A stretch of DNA of 54,302 nucleotides from positions 1 to 54,302 of the forward strand of contig JACRKC010000050.1 in assembly GCA_016235555.1 (NCBI GenBank). The letters run 5' to 3'. Source of the DNA: Verrucomicrobiota bacterium. GTDB lineage: Bacteria; Verrucomicrobiota; Verrucomicrobiia; Opitutales; Opitutaceae. Positions 42,392-50,944 of this stretch are shown here, one piece after another (the first letter of the stretch is position 1; every line of letters begins with the position of its first letter). The notes under the pieces are model-generated. The model saw nothing but the letters and a program-made list of their open reading frames with translations, ran no database searches and was not told where the DNA came from. The translations under genes were made by a program, and so were the position numbers.

Positions 42392-43465
42392 ATGAGTTCA
42401 GGCTATTCGCAGACCCCTCGCATCATGGAACTGGCCCAGCAGCTGGAGGCGGATATCCGCCGCAAGCAGCTCAAGCCCGGTGATCCCTATCTGCCCCTGG
42501 CGGATGCCGCCCGGATGCTGGGGGTGGGCACGTCGACGGCGAATCGCGCGCTGCAGTTGCTGGCCCAGCGCGGCATCCTCGAGCGCGTGCAGCGGCGGGG
42601 CACGTTCATCGGGTCGTTGAAACGAGAAGCCAGCCCGGGCTTGCTCAAGCGGGTGTTCATGCTCGTGCACCGGAGCTACCTGAAACAGGAGGGACTCGTG
42701 GCCGACGGGGTGCTGGTGGGCATCCAAGGCGTGCTGCCGGGCGCGGATGTGCAGTTCAATTTTCTGCCGGCGACGGATCCGACCGATTATGTGGACGGGC
42801 TCATCGGCGAGATCCTCCGGGCGAAGGAGCCCGCGGGCGTCGTGCTCACGAAGGTGCCGTTTGTGGTGCAGCGGGCGGTCAAGGACAGCGGCCTGCCCGC
42901 GGTGGTGCATGGTTCGCTCTACCCGTCGATCGAGGGAATGGCGTGGGTCGATCAGGACAATCTCGCGATCGCGCGGCTCGTGGCCAACTACGCGACGGCG
43001 AATGACTGCGCCCAGGTGTGCGCGCTCACCCGCGAGGTGATGTTTCCCGGAGACAATGTGGTGCTCCGGGAACTCGGGCGGCTGCTCGGCGCGGCGGGGC
43101 ACAAGGCGGGCGAGCTCTCCGTCGCGCACCTGCCCGACGACCGGCAGGCGATCATGTCCGAGGTCACGCAGATCGTGCACCGCCATCCGACGGATCTTTG
43201 TCTGCTGTGCCGGTCGGAGGCCAAGGCGGAGGCGGCCGTCGCGGCGATCGACCGGCTCCAATTGAAAGGACGGCGGCGGCCGCGGTTGATCGTGAGCGGA
43301 CTCTATCAGCGGCCCGCGGGCGACTACCCGGTGCCCTACATTTTTCCGACGATGCGCTCGGAGGAGATCGGATCGGCGATCGGCCGCTTGCTGGCGGCCC
43401 AGGCGACGGACCCCAAGGCGACTCCGGCGCAAATCGTGATTCCGGTTGAGTTGGCCGAGGGCTGA
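42392..43465 (+). CDS. GntR-type winged helix with LacI-type sensor domain, likely nan regulator
   Basis: Transcription factor of 357 aa. Residues about 10-75 form a GntR winged helix (MELAQQLEADIRRKQLKPGD, GVGTSTANRALQLLAQRGIL, RVQRRGTFIG). The rest is a periplasmic-binding-protein-like sensor as in LacI proteins (VMLVHRSY-like first strand, LIGEILRAKEPAGVVLTKVP, TDLCLLCRSEAKAEAA, PYIFPTMRSEEIGSAIGRLL). Such hybrids are common in Verrucomicrobiota and Lentisphaerae. The ATG at 42392 is chosen because coding character begins there; the frame is open upstream through the promoter region. It is divergent from the nan operon and upstream of a TonB receptor gene. The ligand is presumably Neu5Ac, ManNAc or a derivative. 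Confidence 0.85.
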   Translation: MSSGYSQTPRIMELAQQLEADIRRKQLKPGDPYLPLADAARMLGVGTSTANRALQLLAQRGILERVQRRGTFIGSLKREASPGLLKRVFMLVHRSYLKQEGLVADGVLVGIQGVLPGADVQFNFLPATDPTDYVDGLIGEILRAKEPAGVVLTKVPFVVQRAVKDSGLPAVVHGSLYPSIEGMAWVDQDNLAIARLVANYATANDCAQVCALTREVMFPGDNVVLRELGRLLGAAGHKAGELSVAHLPDDRQAIMSEVTQIVHRHPTDLCLLCRSEAKAEAAVAAIDRLQLKGRRRPRLIVSGLYQRPAGDYPVPYIFPTMRSEEIGSAIGRLLAAQATDPKATPAQIVIPVELAEG

Positions 43466-43555
43466 GCCCGCGGGCGGGGACCGGGCCGGTGCGGGATCGC
43501 ACGCTGCTGGGTGGATGACGTTTGCGTGGCGGCAATAAAAATGCCCTTGACTAAG

Positions 43556-43585
43556 TAAATAATTTTATCATCACGGAATTTATTA
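43556..43585. promoter_or_regulatory. AT-rich imperfect palindrome upstream of the TonB receptor gene
   Basis: TAAATAATT (43556-43564) and AATTTATTA (43577-43585) are inverted with two mismatches. The half-site ATAATT matches the operator candidate at 42297. TTGACT directly precedes it, but no convincing -10 box at normal spacing was found. It lies 29 bases before the receptor start, a fitting place for control by the hybrid regulator. Confidence 0.45.
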
Positions 43586-43613
43586 ACCCCGATTTCCAAC
43601 CCTGCCCACCACC

Positions 43614-45779
43614 ATGCCTATATCACAACCTCCCCTCCGTTCCCGCGCCGGCCTCGCTGCCGTGTTGCTCGTCGCCGCCGTATTTTCTCTCCTCCCGTTC
43701 GCGCGCGGCCAGGCAGCCGCCGTCAAGGACGAGATTGTCACGCTCTCGCGCTTCGATGTGCGGGAGTCGGCGGACAACTCCTTCAGCATCGCCAATGCGA
43801 CCGCCGGCCTGAAGTCGACGCAGCCGCTGATCGACATTCCGTCTCCGATTCAGGTGCTGCCCCGGGTGCTCATCGACAGCCTCGGTTTCAACTGGCTCAC
43901 GCAGGACTACGCCCGCTTCGTGGCGAGCGGCCTCAACTCCTACGGCGGCAACAACCAGTTTTATCTGCGCGGCCAGCGCGTGACCCCGATGTTCAAGAAC
44001 GGCATCCAGTATTACTCCTCCGTCGACGATGCGTTGAGCGTGGAGACCGTGGAAGTCGTGAAGGGGGTGAACGCCTCGCTCTTCGGCAGCCTCCCGGCGG
44101 TGTCGGGCATGGTGATGGAGTCCACCAAGATTCCCCTCTCCACCGCGCGCAATGCCCTGACGCTCATGGGCGGACTCGACGGCTCGATTTTCCGGGCCGA
44201 GTTGGACTCCACCGGACCGCTCGCCAAAGGCGCGGGCGGCCCCAAGATCTCCTACCGCTTGCTGGGCGCGGTGCAGGAGGGCGACATGAAGCAGCTGCAG
44301 AATGACGATCGCGTCGTGATTTCGCCCACCCTCCAGTTCGACTGGAAAACGACGACCCTGCGCCTGCGTTACGAGTATTCCGACATCAAGGATTTCGGTC
44401 TCTACACGAACAACTTCCTCGACGAGACCAACCGTCCCTCGACCTTCGGCGGTCGCGACACCACCTACAAGGCGGCGTGGTCCTGGTCGCGCTTCCGCAA
44501 GAGCGAAGTCGAGGCGAACCTCATCACGCGTTTCTCTCCCGACGTCGAAGGCCGGCTTCAGATCGCCTATTACGAGGAGCAGCGTGGCGATCATGACAAC
44601 CGGGCCTTCCTCGTCGCCACCCCCACCGGTTCGGGGCTCGCGGGCAACGCCATCATCCCGGTCAACGCCGCCACGACGATGGCCTCCACGGTGCTCGATC
44701 TCGCCCAAACGCAGCAGACGTTCGCCATCAACGACGACTACGTCGCGAACTTCAAGGCCCTCGGCATTTCCCAGCAGGCCAACTTCGGCTTCGGCGTGAA
44801 CTACCTCTACAATTCACAGGGCCTCGTGCAGCCGGTCATCGGCCGCTTCACGCTCGGCAACCCTGTGCTCCCGGCCGATCCCGGCCCGCAGGCGATCCCC
44901 GGCTCCGCCACCACCATCAACGACACCCGGATCGGCTACATCTACGGCCAGGATCAGCTCAAATTCCTCGACGACCGCCTCATCGCCACGGTCGGCTTGA
45001 ACTGGGGCTTCAACAAGGTCATCACGCACCGCCCGGTCGCCAACGCGGTTTACTCCGAGGCCCAGGGCAGCGACCTCACCAACAAGGGGGCGCTCGTGTG
45101 GAAATTCACGCCCAAGACCTCCGTCTTCGCCAGCCGCGCCACGGCGTTCGTCCCGCAAGGCCCCGGCGTCGTCGGTCAGGACGGACGCCCGCTGCCGTCG
45201 ATCACGAGCACGGCCTACGAGGCTGGCGTCAAGGCCGACGGCCTGCTCGATGGCAAAATCTCGGGCAGCTTCGCCTACTTCGAATCGGAGACCATCAACC
45301 AGCCGATCGGCGTGAATCCCGGCACGGCGAACTTCTACAGCATCAACGGCGGCAGCACGAAGACGCATGGCCTGGAGTTCGATCTGACGCTGCGGCCGGC
45401 CGCCGGTTGGGAGATCATCGCCACGGCGTTTCAGGGCAACGGCGTGATCACCTCGGCGACCAACGACTACGCCAACCGCAGTTTCAAGGAGACGCACAGC
45501 CTGCTGGCGAAATACAACTTCACGACCGGTTCGTTGAAAGGCCTCGTCGTCGGCGCGAATCTCTTCCACATGGGCGCCATCTACCTGCGGCCCGCTCCGG
45601 CCCTGCCCGCGTGGACGATCTACAGCGCGTTCGCGAGCTACCAGTTCGACAAGTCGCAAATCAGCCTGAACGTCGAAAACTTCACCGACAAAGTCTACGG
45701 GGCCGGCGGCAACAACCGCTACGCCGTCACGCTCGGCGCGCCGCGCACCGTGCGGCTGTCGTATAAATACAAATTCTGA
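43614..45779 (+). CDS. TonB-dependent receptor, probable sialic acid or sialoglycan uptake
   Basis: Outer-membrane receptor of 721 aa with signal peptide (RAGLAAVLLVAAVFSLLPFA, cut near RGQ-AA). TonB-box-like VTLSRFDVRES, then plug sequence (DIPSPIQVLPRVLIDSLGFN, NNQFYLRGQRVTPMFKNGIQ, VETVEVVKGVNASLFG), barrel, and terminal GAPRTVRLSYKYKF. No carboxypeptidase-like N-domain. It follows the hybrid regulator gene on the same strand after 148 bases containing a possible operator, and a sialate O-acetylesterase remnant lies behind it. Sialic acid as ligand is inferred purely from this setting. Confidence 0.88.
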   Translation: MPISQPPLRSRAGLAAVLLVAAVFSLLPFARGQAAAVKDEIVTLSRFDVRESADNSFSIANATAGLKSTQPLIDIPSPIQVLPRVLIDSLGFNWLTQDYARFVASGLNSYGGNNQFYLRGQRVTPMFKNGIQYYSSVDDALSVETVEVVKGVNASLFGSLPAVSGMVMESTKIPLSTARNALTLMGGLDGSIFRAELDSTGPLAKGAGGPKISYRLLGAVQEGDMKQLQNDDRVVISPTLQFDWKTTTLRLRYEYSDIKDFGLYTNNFLDETNRPSTFGGRDTTYKAAWSWSRFRKSEVEANLITRFSPDVEGRLQIAYYEEQRGDHDNRAFLVATPTGSGLAGNAIIPVNAATTMASTVLDLAQTQQTFAINDDYVANFKALGISQQANFGFGVNYLYNSQGLVQPVIGRFTLGNPVLPADPGPQAIPGSATTINDTRIGYIYGQDQLKFLDDRLIATVGLNWGFNKVITHRPVANAVYSEAQGSDLTNKGALVWKFTPKTSVFASRATAFVPQGPGVVGQDGRPLPSITSTAYEAGVKADGLLDGKISGSFAYFESETINQPIGVNPGTANFYSINGGSTKTHGLEFDLTLRPAAGWEIIATAFQGNGVITSATNDYANRSFKETHSLLAKYNFTTGSLKGLVVGANLFHMGAIYLRPAPALPAWTIYSAFASYQFDKSQISLNVENFTDKVYGAGGNNRYAVTLGAPRTVRLSYKYKF

Positions 45780-45954
45780 CCGCCGCGGAGAACCCGACGC
45801 TGCGACGGCCACCCTGAGTCGTCATGAACTTCTGGCGCACGATGCGTGCGGTAGGGCGGGTCTTCGACCCGCCCATTTCGCGCGAGGAGCGCTCGAGGAC
45901 GCAGCGGCGGAGAGAGAAACGAGCGGCACGCACGATAGCAGTTACCGAGAGCTT

Positions 45955-46020
45955 TTGGATTGCAGGCCCGCCCGGTGGCCGGGCAGCCCGCCCACCGGCA
46001 GGCCTGCAAAATCCAAAGTC
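45955..46020. repeat. palindromic repeat related to the 94-base repeat
   Basis: TTTTGGATTGCAGGCC and, inverted, GGCCTGCAAAATCCAAA enclose CGCCCGGTGGCCGGGCAGCC-type sequence. The middle resembles the central palindrome of the repeats at 4387 and 30165, but the flanks differ. It ends 10 bases before the esterase remnant. Confidence 0.6.
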
Positions 46021-46029
46021 CAATCGTCC

Positions 46030-46557
46030 ATGAGAACTGGTATGAGCTGGTCGGGCTGGCTGCTATGGTTGCTCGCCCCGCCGGCGTTTGGCGCAGAATT
46101 GACCCTGGCGCCCGTGTTTACCCCGCACCTCGTGGTGCAGCGCGACACGCCGCTCCCCGTCTGGGGGCGGGCCGACCCGGGCGCAGTCGTGAGCGGCGAG
46201 TTTGCCGGTGAGCGCCAGCGCACCACGGCCGACCGCACCGGGCGCTGGCGCCTGCGCTTTGGTCCGCAGCCGGCGAGCAGCGATCCCGCGAGTGTGCATC
46301 CACGCGACAAGCGGACGGTCGCCTCGCGGCTGGCGCGCCTCGCGCTGGCGCAGGTTTACGGTCGGAACCTGCTCGCCAGCGGGCCGCACCCGCAGGCGCT
46401 GCGGGCGCGGGGGCGCGAACTGGAGGTCACGCTCGATTCCGTCGGCGCGGGTTTGGCCACGAGCGACGGAGCGGCGTTGCGCGGTTTCGAAGTGGCCGGC
46501 GTCGATGGAGTTTTCTTCCCGCTCAAGGGCACCTCGAACGCGCCTCGGTCGTGCTGA
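46030..46557 (+). pseudogene. degraded sialate O-acetylesterase gene
   Basis: The N-terminus is an intact export signal and beta domain of a sialate O-acetylesterase (SASA): WLLWLLAPPAFGAELTLAPV, then FTPHLVVQRDTPLPVWGRAD and RTTADRTGRWRLRFGPQPA. Near 46284-46300 the sequence jumps directly to the C-terminal part (VHPRDKRTVASRLARLALAQ, VYG, LRGFEVAGVDGVFFPL), so the catalytic middle with the GQSN serine block (several hundred residues) is absent. Near 46525 the frame shifts again: the continuing family sequence LERASVVLTH lies in another frame and runs into the next gene's leader. The product of the open frame, 175 aa, cannot be a working esterase. Confidence 0.82.
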
Positions 46558-46613
46558 CGCATCGCGCACGCCGCCGCGCCGCGCGGCGTTCTCCCCCGTT
46601 CTTGCTAACCCCT

Positions 46614-49613
46614 ATGAAAACCCATCATCGCCCATTGCCCGCATTCTGGCGCCGCCTCCCGCGAGCGCTGGCAGTTGTCACGCTTCTCACCGCCTCCGTT
46701 TTCGCGCAGGGCGCAGCATCCACCGGCGGCCGGATCACCGGCGTGGTCAACGACGCCGACACGCGCAATTTCCTCCAAGGCGCGCTCGTCGAGATCGCCG
46801 CGCTCCACGCGCAGGCGCTCACCGACAGCACGGGCCGCTTCGCGTTCGAGGCGGTGCCGCCCGGCGACTACGCGGTGAGCATCTCTTACGTCGGCCTGCC
46901 GCGCACGACGCGCCAGATCACCGTCGCCAGCGTCACGACCGCGCGACTCGAGGTCGAGTTGCGCTCGGACATCTACAAAATGGCGGCGTTCACCGTCACC
47001 GGCGAGCGCGAGGGCATGGCCGCCTCGATCACCCAGCAGCGCAACGCGCCCAACGTGAAGGCCGTCGTGGACATGGACGCATTCGGCAACATGCCCAACC
47101 AGAACGCCGGCGAAGTCCTCATCCGCCTCGCCGGTATCGCGCCGATCCTCAACAACGAGGGCCTCGTCACCGGCGTCATGGTGCGCGGCGCGCCGAGCGA
47201 CCTCAGCACGCTCAGCGTCGACGGCAAGCTCCAGGCCGACAGCGTGGGCCTCGGCCGCGGCCCGCGTTTCGCCAACACCCCTGGCTCCCTCTTCGGCGAG
47301 ATCGAAGTCACCAAGGGCAGCACGCCCGACATGCCCGCCGAATCGATCGGCGGCGCCATCAACCTCAAGACCCGCACGCCGCTCGCGATGAAGGAAAAGC
47401 GCCGCTTCGCCTACCGCGTCGGCGCGAAGGTGGTGCCGTCGTTCGTCGACGCCATTCCAATGCGCCACGAGCGCCCCGCGCACCCGATCACGTCGATGAG
47501 TTATCAGGAGCTGTTCGATGCGTTCGGCGGCTCGCGCAACTTCGGCGTCTCGCTCGACGTGTTCTACAGCGAAAACGTCTCCGGCTACTATCAGGTGATC
47601 CAGGAGTATCAGAACACCGTCAACTCGCCCGCCTATGTCTACGATTTCCAGTCGCTCGAAACCTACAACCACCGCACGCAGCAGGGCGTCTCACTCAAGC
47701 TCGACTACCGCCTGACGGAGCACACGCGCCTCTACCTCAACGCCGTCTACAACGACGCGCTCGAACCCTTCTTCCGTTCGCGTTTCTCTCGCGCGGGCAC
47801 CGCGCAGACCGTCGCCGTGCGCAATGCCGACGGCTCGCTCGGCGCCACCGGCAACATCCTTCCCGAATACACCGACAAACTCACGCCGGTCCGCGGTATC
47901 GCCGGCACCGCGGTGAATTCGTTTTTCTCGACCACCGCGCAGCTCATCAGCCTGCTCGCGCGCGGCCGGCAGATCGGCGTCGGCGCCGTGCACGAGTTCC
48001 CGCGCTGGCAGCTCGACTACAATCTCGATCACAACCGCAACTTCGGCAGCATCGGCACCGGCGTGCGCCACGGCAACGCGGGCGGCGGCGTGGTCGGCAT
48101 GCAGCTCAACAATCTCGGCTACATCTTCGACAAGTCCGCCTCCACCGACTACCCGCGCATCACGCAGACGAGCGGGCCGAGCCTCTACGATCCCGCCAGC
48201 TACACGCTCCCGGGCACGTTCACGCAGCGCAACAACCGCCGCCTCTCCCAGGTCACGCAGGCCACCGCCAATCTAAAATACAAGCTGCCCACCTCCTTCG
48301 CCGCCTCGCTCAAGACCGGCCTCTTCTTCCGCGAGCAGCAGGTGCAGGAGCGCAACCGCGACCGCATCTGGCGCTACCGGAACACCGCGCCGCTCGCGCG
48401 TCTCGTCGATCCCTCCATCTTCACCGCCATCGAGGAGCACAACGGCTACCGGTTCCCGCAACTCTCCGCCGGCCTCGTCGCCACCGATGCGATCCACGAT
48501 CATCCCGAATACTGGACCGAGGATGTCTACACCAACACCGTCACGCAGTATCGCAACAAGCGGGGCGTCACCGAGGCTCTCTCCGCCGCCTACGTGCAGG
48601 GGCAGGCAAAGCTCGGCCGCTTCGGCGTGCTGACCGGCGTGCGCGCCGAGCGCGCCGTCATCGACGGCGTGGGCTACGTGTTGGTCGCCGGCGCCGCCAG
48701 CACCGCCGCGCAGCGCACCGCCGATCCCGTGGGCGCCGCCCTCTCCGACTGGAACCACCCGCAGGCGATCTCCGGCGACTACCGCGGCACCTATCCGAGC
48801 GTCCACCTCACCTACGACCTCGCCCTGGGCCTCAAGGCCCGCGCGAGCTGGTCCAACACCGTCGGCCGGCCCGGTTTCACCAACCTCTTCCCGTCCTACT
48901 CGGCCAGCGATCCGAATCGCTCCGTCACGATCAACAATCCCGCGCTCAAGCCGCAACGCGCCGCGACGACCGACGCCGTGCTCGAATACTACTTCGAGCC
49001 CGTCGGCCTGTTCTCCGTCGGTTTCTTCAAGAAGCGGATTCAGGACTACATCGTCACGATCGAGGCCGGCACCGTCCCGCTTGGCGCCAGCAACGGCTAC
49101 GATGGCCAATACGAGGGCTACCAGATTTTCACGCGTGGCAACTCCGGCTTCGGCGAGGTCCAGGGCTGGGAGATCAGCTACCAGCAGCAGTTCTCCTTTT
49201 TGCCCGGCGCGCTGAAAGGGCTCAGCGGCTTCGCCAACCTCACCACGCTCACCACGCGCGGCAACTACGGCGGCTCGACGGTCACCACCAAGCTCGCCGG
49301 CTTCGTGCCGAAGACGGGCAACGTCGGCCTCAACTTCCGCTACCGCAAATTCGGCGCCCGCGGCCTGGTCAACTACACGGGCACCACCCTCACCAACCCG
49401 AGCACCAACCCCGCCGCGGAGCGCTTTCAATACGAGCGGAAGGTCGTCAACCTGAGCCTCTCCTACGACCTGCATCCGCGCGTCACGCTCTTCCTCGACG
49501 GCGCCAATCTCTTCAACGAGCCGATCAGGTATTACCGCTACCTCGAGTCGCGCCAGCAACAGTCCACCATCACCGGCACCGCGTTCACCGCCGGCGTGAG
49601 CGGACGGTTCTGA
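46614..49613 (+). CDS. TonB-dependent receptor with carboxypeptidase-regulatory-like domain, sialidase-linked
   Basis: Outer-membrane receptor of 999 aa. The signal peptide is in LPRALAVVTLLTASVFAQGA. A carboxypeptidase-like domain follows (about 35-115; GGRITGVVNDADTRNFLQGA), then the plug (MDAFGNMPNQNAGEVLIRLA, GVMVRGAPSDLSTLSVDGKL, EIEVTKGSTPDMPAESIGGA), barrel, and terminal FTAGVSGRF. It is built like the receptor at 4640-7627, not like the shorter receptors at 33227 and 43614. The sialidase gene follows after 173 bases, so sialylated glycans or their products are the likely ligand. The start is the ATG at 46614; upstream open frame belongs to the esterase remnant. Confidence 0.9.
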   Translation: MKTHHRPLPAFWRRLPRALAVVTLLTASVFAQGAASTGGRITGVVNDADTRNFLQGALVEIAALHAQALTDSTGRFAFEAVPPGDYAVSISYVGLPRTTRQITVASVTTARLEVELRSDIYKMAAFTVTGEREGMAASITQQRNAPNVKAVVDMDAFGNMPNQNAGEVLIRLAGIAPILNNEGLVTGVMVRGAPSDLSTLSVDGKLQADSVGLGRGPRFANTPGSLFGEIEVTKGSTPDMPAESIGGAINLKTRTPLAMKEKRRFAYRVGAKVVPSFVDAIPMRHERPAHPITSMSYQELFDAFGGSRNFGVSLDVFYSENVSGYYQVIQEYQNTVNSPAYVYDFQSLETYNHRTQQGVSLKLDYRLTEHTRLYLNAVYNDALEPFFRSRFSRAGTAQTVAVRNADGSLGATGNILPEYTDKLTPVRGIAGTAVNSFFSTTAQLISLLARGRQIGVGAVHEFPRWQLDYNLDHNRNFGSIGTGVRHGNAGGGVVGMQLNNLGYIFDKSASTDYPRITQTSGPSLYDPASYTLPGTFTQRNNRRLSQVTQATANLKYKLPTSFAASLKTGLFFREQQVQERNRDRIWRYRNTAPLARLVDPSIFTAIEEHNGYRFPQLSAGLVATDAIHDHPEYWTEDVYTNTVTQYRNKRGVTEALSAAYVQGQAKLGRFGVLTGVRAERAVIDGVGYVLVAGAASTAAQRTADPVGAALSDWNHPQAISGDYRGTYPSVHLTYDLALGLKARASWSNTVGRPGFTNLFPSYSASDPNRSVTINNPALKPQRAATTDAVLEYYFEPVGLFSVGFFKKRIQDYIVTIEAGTVPLGASNGYDGQYEGYQIFTRGNSGFGEVQGWEISYQQQFSFLPGALKGLSGFANLTTLTTRGNYGGSTVTTKLAGFVPKTGNVGLNFRYRKFGARGLVNYTGTTLTNPSTNPAAERFQYERKVVNLSLSYDLHPRVTLFLDGANLFNEPIRYYRYLESRQQQSTITGTAFTAGVSGRF

Positions 49614-49646
49614 GCATGCGTCGAAAAAGGACGATTCGCACGGAAG

Positions 49647-49713
49647 GTAGGAGCGATTTCTCCGCCTCTTCGCTCGCAACGCCATATCGCATCGCGCGCA
49701 AGCGCGCTCCTAC
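49647..49713. repeat. GTAGGAGCG inverted repeat before the sialidase gene
   Basis: GTAGGAGCG (49647-49655) is inverted as CGCTCCTAC (49705-49713), with GCGCGCAAGCGCGC next to the right arm. It is the only structured content between the receptor and sialidase genes. Confidence 0.55.
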
Positions 49714-49786
49714 GACAGACCCTTCTTCAACGCCCCCTCAGCAAAACGCTCGCCCTTCCGCCCACCGCGCCGAATCTTTCCCCGCC

Positions 49787-50932
49787 ATGCGCCGCTCCTT
49801 CAGGTTGCTCGCCGCCGCTGTGTTCGCCTCGGCGCTCGGCGCCGCCGAATTCCCGCCGGTCTTTCGGAAAGTCCTGCGCCGCCAGGGTGACGACGGCGTG
49901 CACACCTACCGCATCCCCGGCCTCGCCACGACCAAAGCCGGCACGCTCCTCGCGGTCTTCGACATCCGCCACGCCAGCGCCGCCGATCTCCCCGGCGACA
50001 TCGACGTCGGCGCGATGCGCAGCACCGACGGCGGCCTAACGTGGAGCGCGATGCGCACGATCTTGGATTTCGACAAAACCGTGCCCGGTGCGCGCGGCAA
50101 CGGCGTCGGCGATCCTTGCGTCGTGGCCGATCGCGTGACGGGCGCGATCTTCGTCGCCGCGCTCTGGTCGCAGGGCGATCGCGGTTGGGCGAAATCCGGT
50201 CCCGGCCTCTCTCCCGTTGAAACCGGCCAGTTTGTCGTCACCAAGAGCACGGACGATGGACTCACCTGGTCGCCGCCGATCAACCTCACATCGCAAATCA
50301 AAAATCCGCACTGGCGTCTCTTCTTCGATGGTCCCGGCGCCGGCATCCAGTTGCGCGACGGCACGCTCGTCCTGCCCGCACAATTCCGCGACGCGTCCGG
50401 CGCACCGCACTCGTGTTTCATCTGGAGCGCCGATCACGGCGCCACGTGGAAGATCTCGCCTTCCGCCACCGACGGGACGCCGACCACCAACGAGGCGCAG
50501 ATCGCCCAGCTCGGCGACGGCTCGCTGCTCCTCTCCATGCGCGACACGCGCCGCAGCGGCCAGCGCGCTTGGGCCCGCTTCGAGTGGACCGGCGATCTCG
50601 CGCAAGGCCGCTGGGGCAAACCATGGCACGACGTGCCCGACCCGACCTGCGCCGCCGGACTCGTCCGCCACGCGGGCGGCGTGCTGGTGTTCTCCAATCC
50701 AGCCTCCGCGACCAAGCGGGTTGCGATGACGGTCCGCGCCAGCCGCGACGACGGTCGCACGTGGAACGCCGGCCGCCTCATCGAACCCGGCCCGAGCGCC
50801 TACTCGTGCCTCACCGTGCTGGCCGACGGCCGCATCGGCCTCCTTTACGAAAGCGGCGGCCCCCACGCCTGCGAGACGATCACCTTTGCCGCGTTTCCGC
50901 TCGACTGGGTGCTCGCCGCGCCTGCGCGGTAA
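49787..50932 (+). CDS. exported GH33 sialidase (exo-alpha-sialidase)
   Basis: Sialidase of 381 aa that would release terminal sialic acids from glycans. Signal peptide MRRSFRLLAAAVFASALGAA. The family RIP motif is YRIPGL with R42. Four Asp-box repeats mark the six-bladed propeller: STDGGLTW (79-86), STDDGLTW (154-161), SADHGATW (214-221) and SRDDGRTW (319-326). Likely catalytic residues are E236 (NEAQ) and the nucleophile Y339 (SAYSCL), with Arg triad members R42, R252 and possibly R318. No lectin domain is attached. It lies between the TonB receptor gene and an aldo/keto reductase gene 12 bases downstream. Hydrolytic and intramolecular trans-sialidase forms cannot be told apart here. Confidence 0.92.
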   Translation: MRRSFRLLAAAVFASALGAAEFPPVFRKVLRRQGDDGVHTYRIPGLATTKAGTLLAVFDIRHASAADLPGDIDVGAMRSTDGGLTWSAMRTILDFDKTVPGARGNGVGDPCVVADRVTGAIFVAALWSQGDRGWAKSGPGLSPVETGQFVVTKSTDDGLTWSPPINLTSQIKNPHWRLFFDGPGAGIQLRDGTLVLPAQFRDASGAPHSCFIWSADHGATWKISPSATDGTPTTNEAQIAQLGDGSLLLSMRDTRRSGQRAWARFEWTGDLAQGRWGKPWHDVPDPTCAAGLVRHAGGVLVFSNPASATKRVAMTVRASRDDGRTWNAGRLIEPGPSAYSCLTVLADGRIGLLYESGGPHACETITFAAFPLDWVLAAPAR

Positions 50933-50944
50933 ACCTCGCCGCCT

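Noticed and set aside
46202-49786. Long plus-strand open frame running into the sialidase
   Set aside because: Out-of-frame shadow of the TonB receptor gene that happens to lack stops; the sialidase starts at its own ATG with a signal peptide at 49787.
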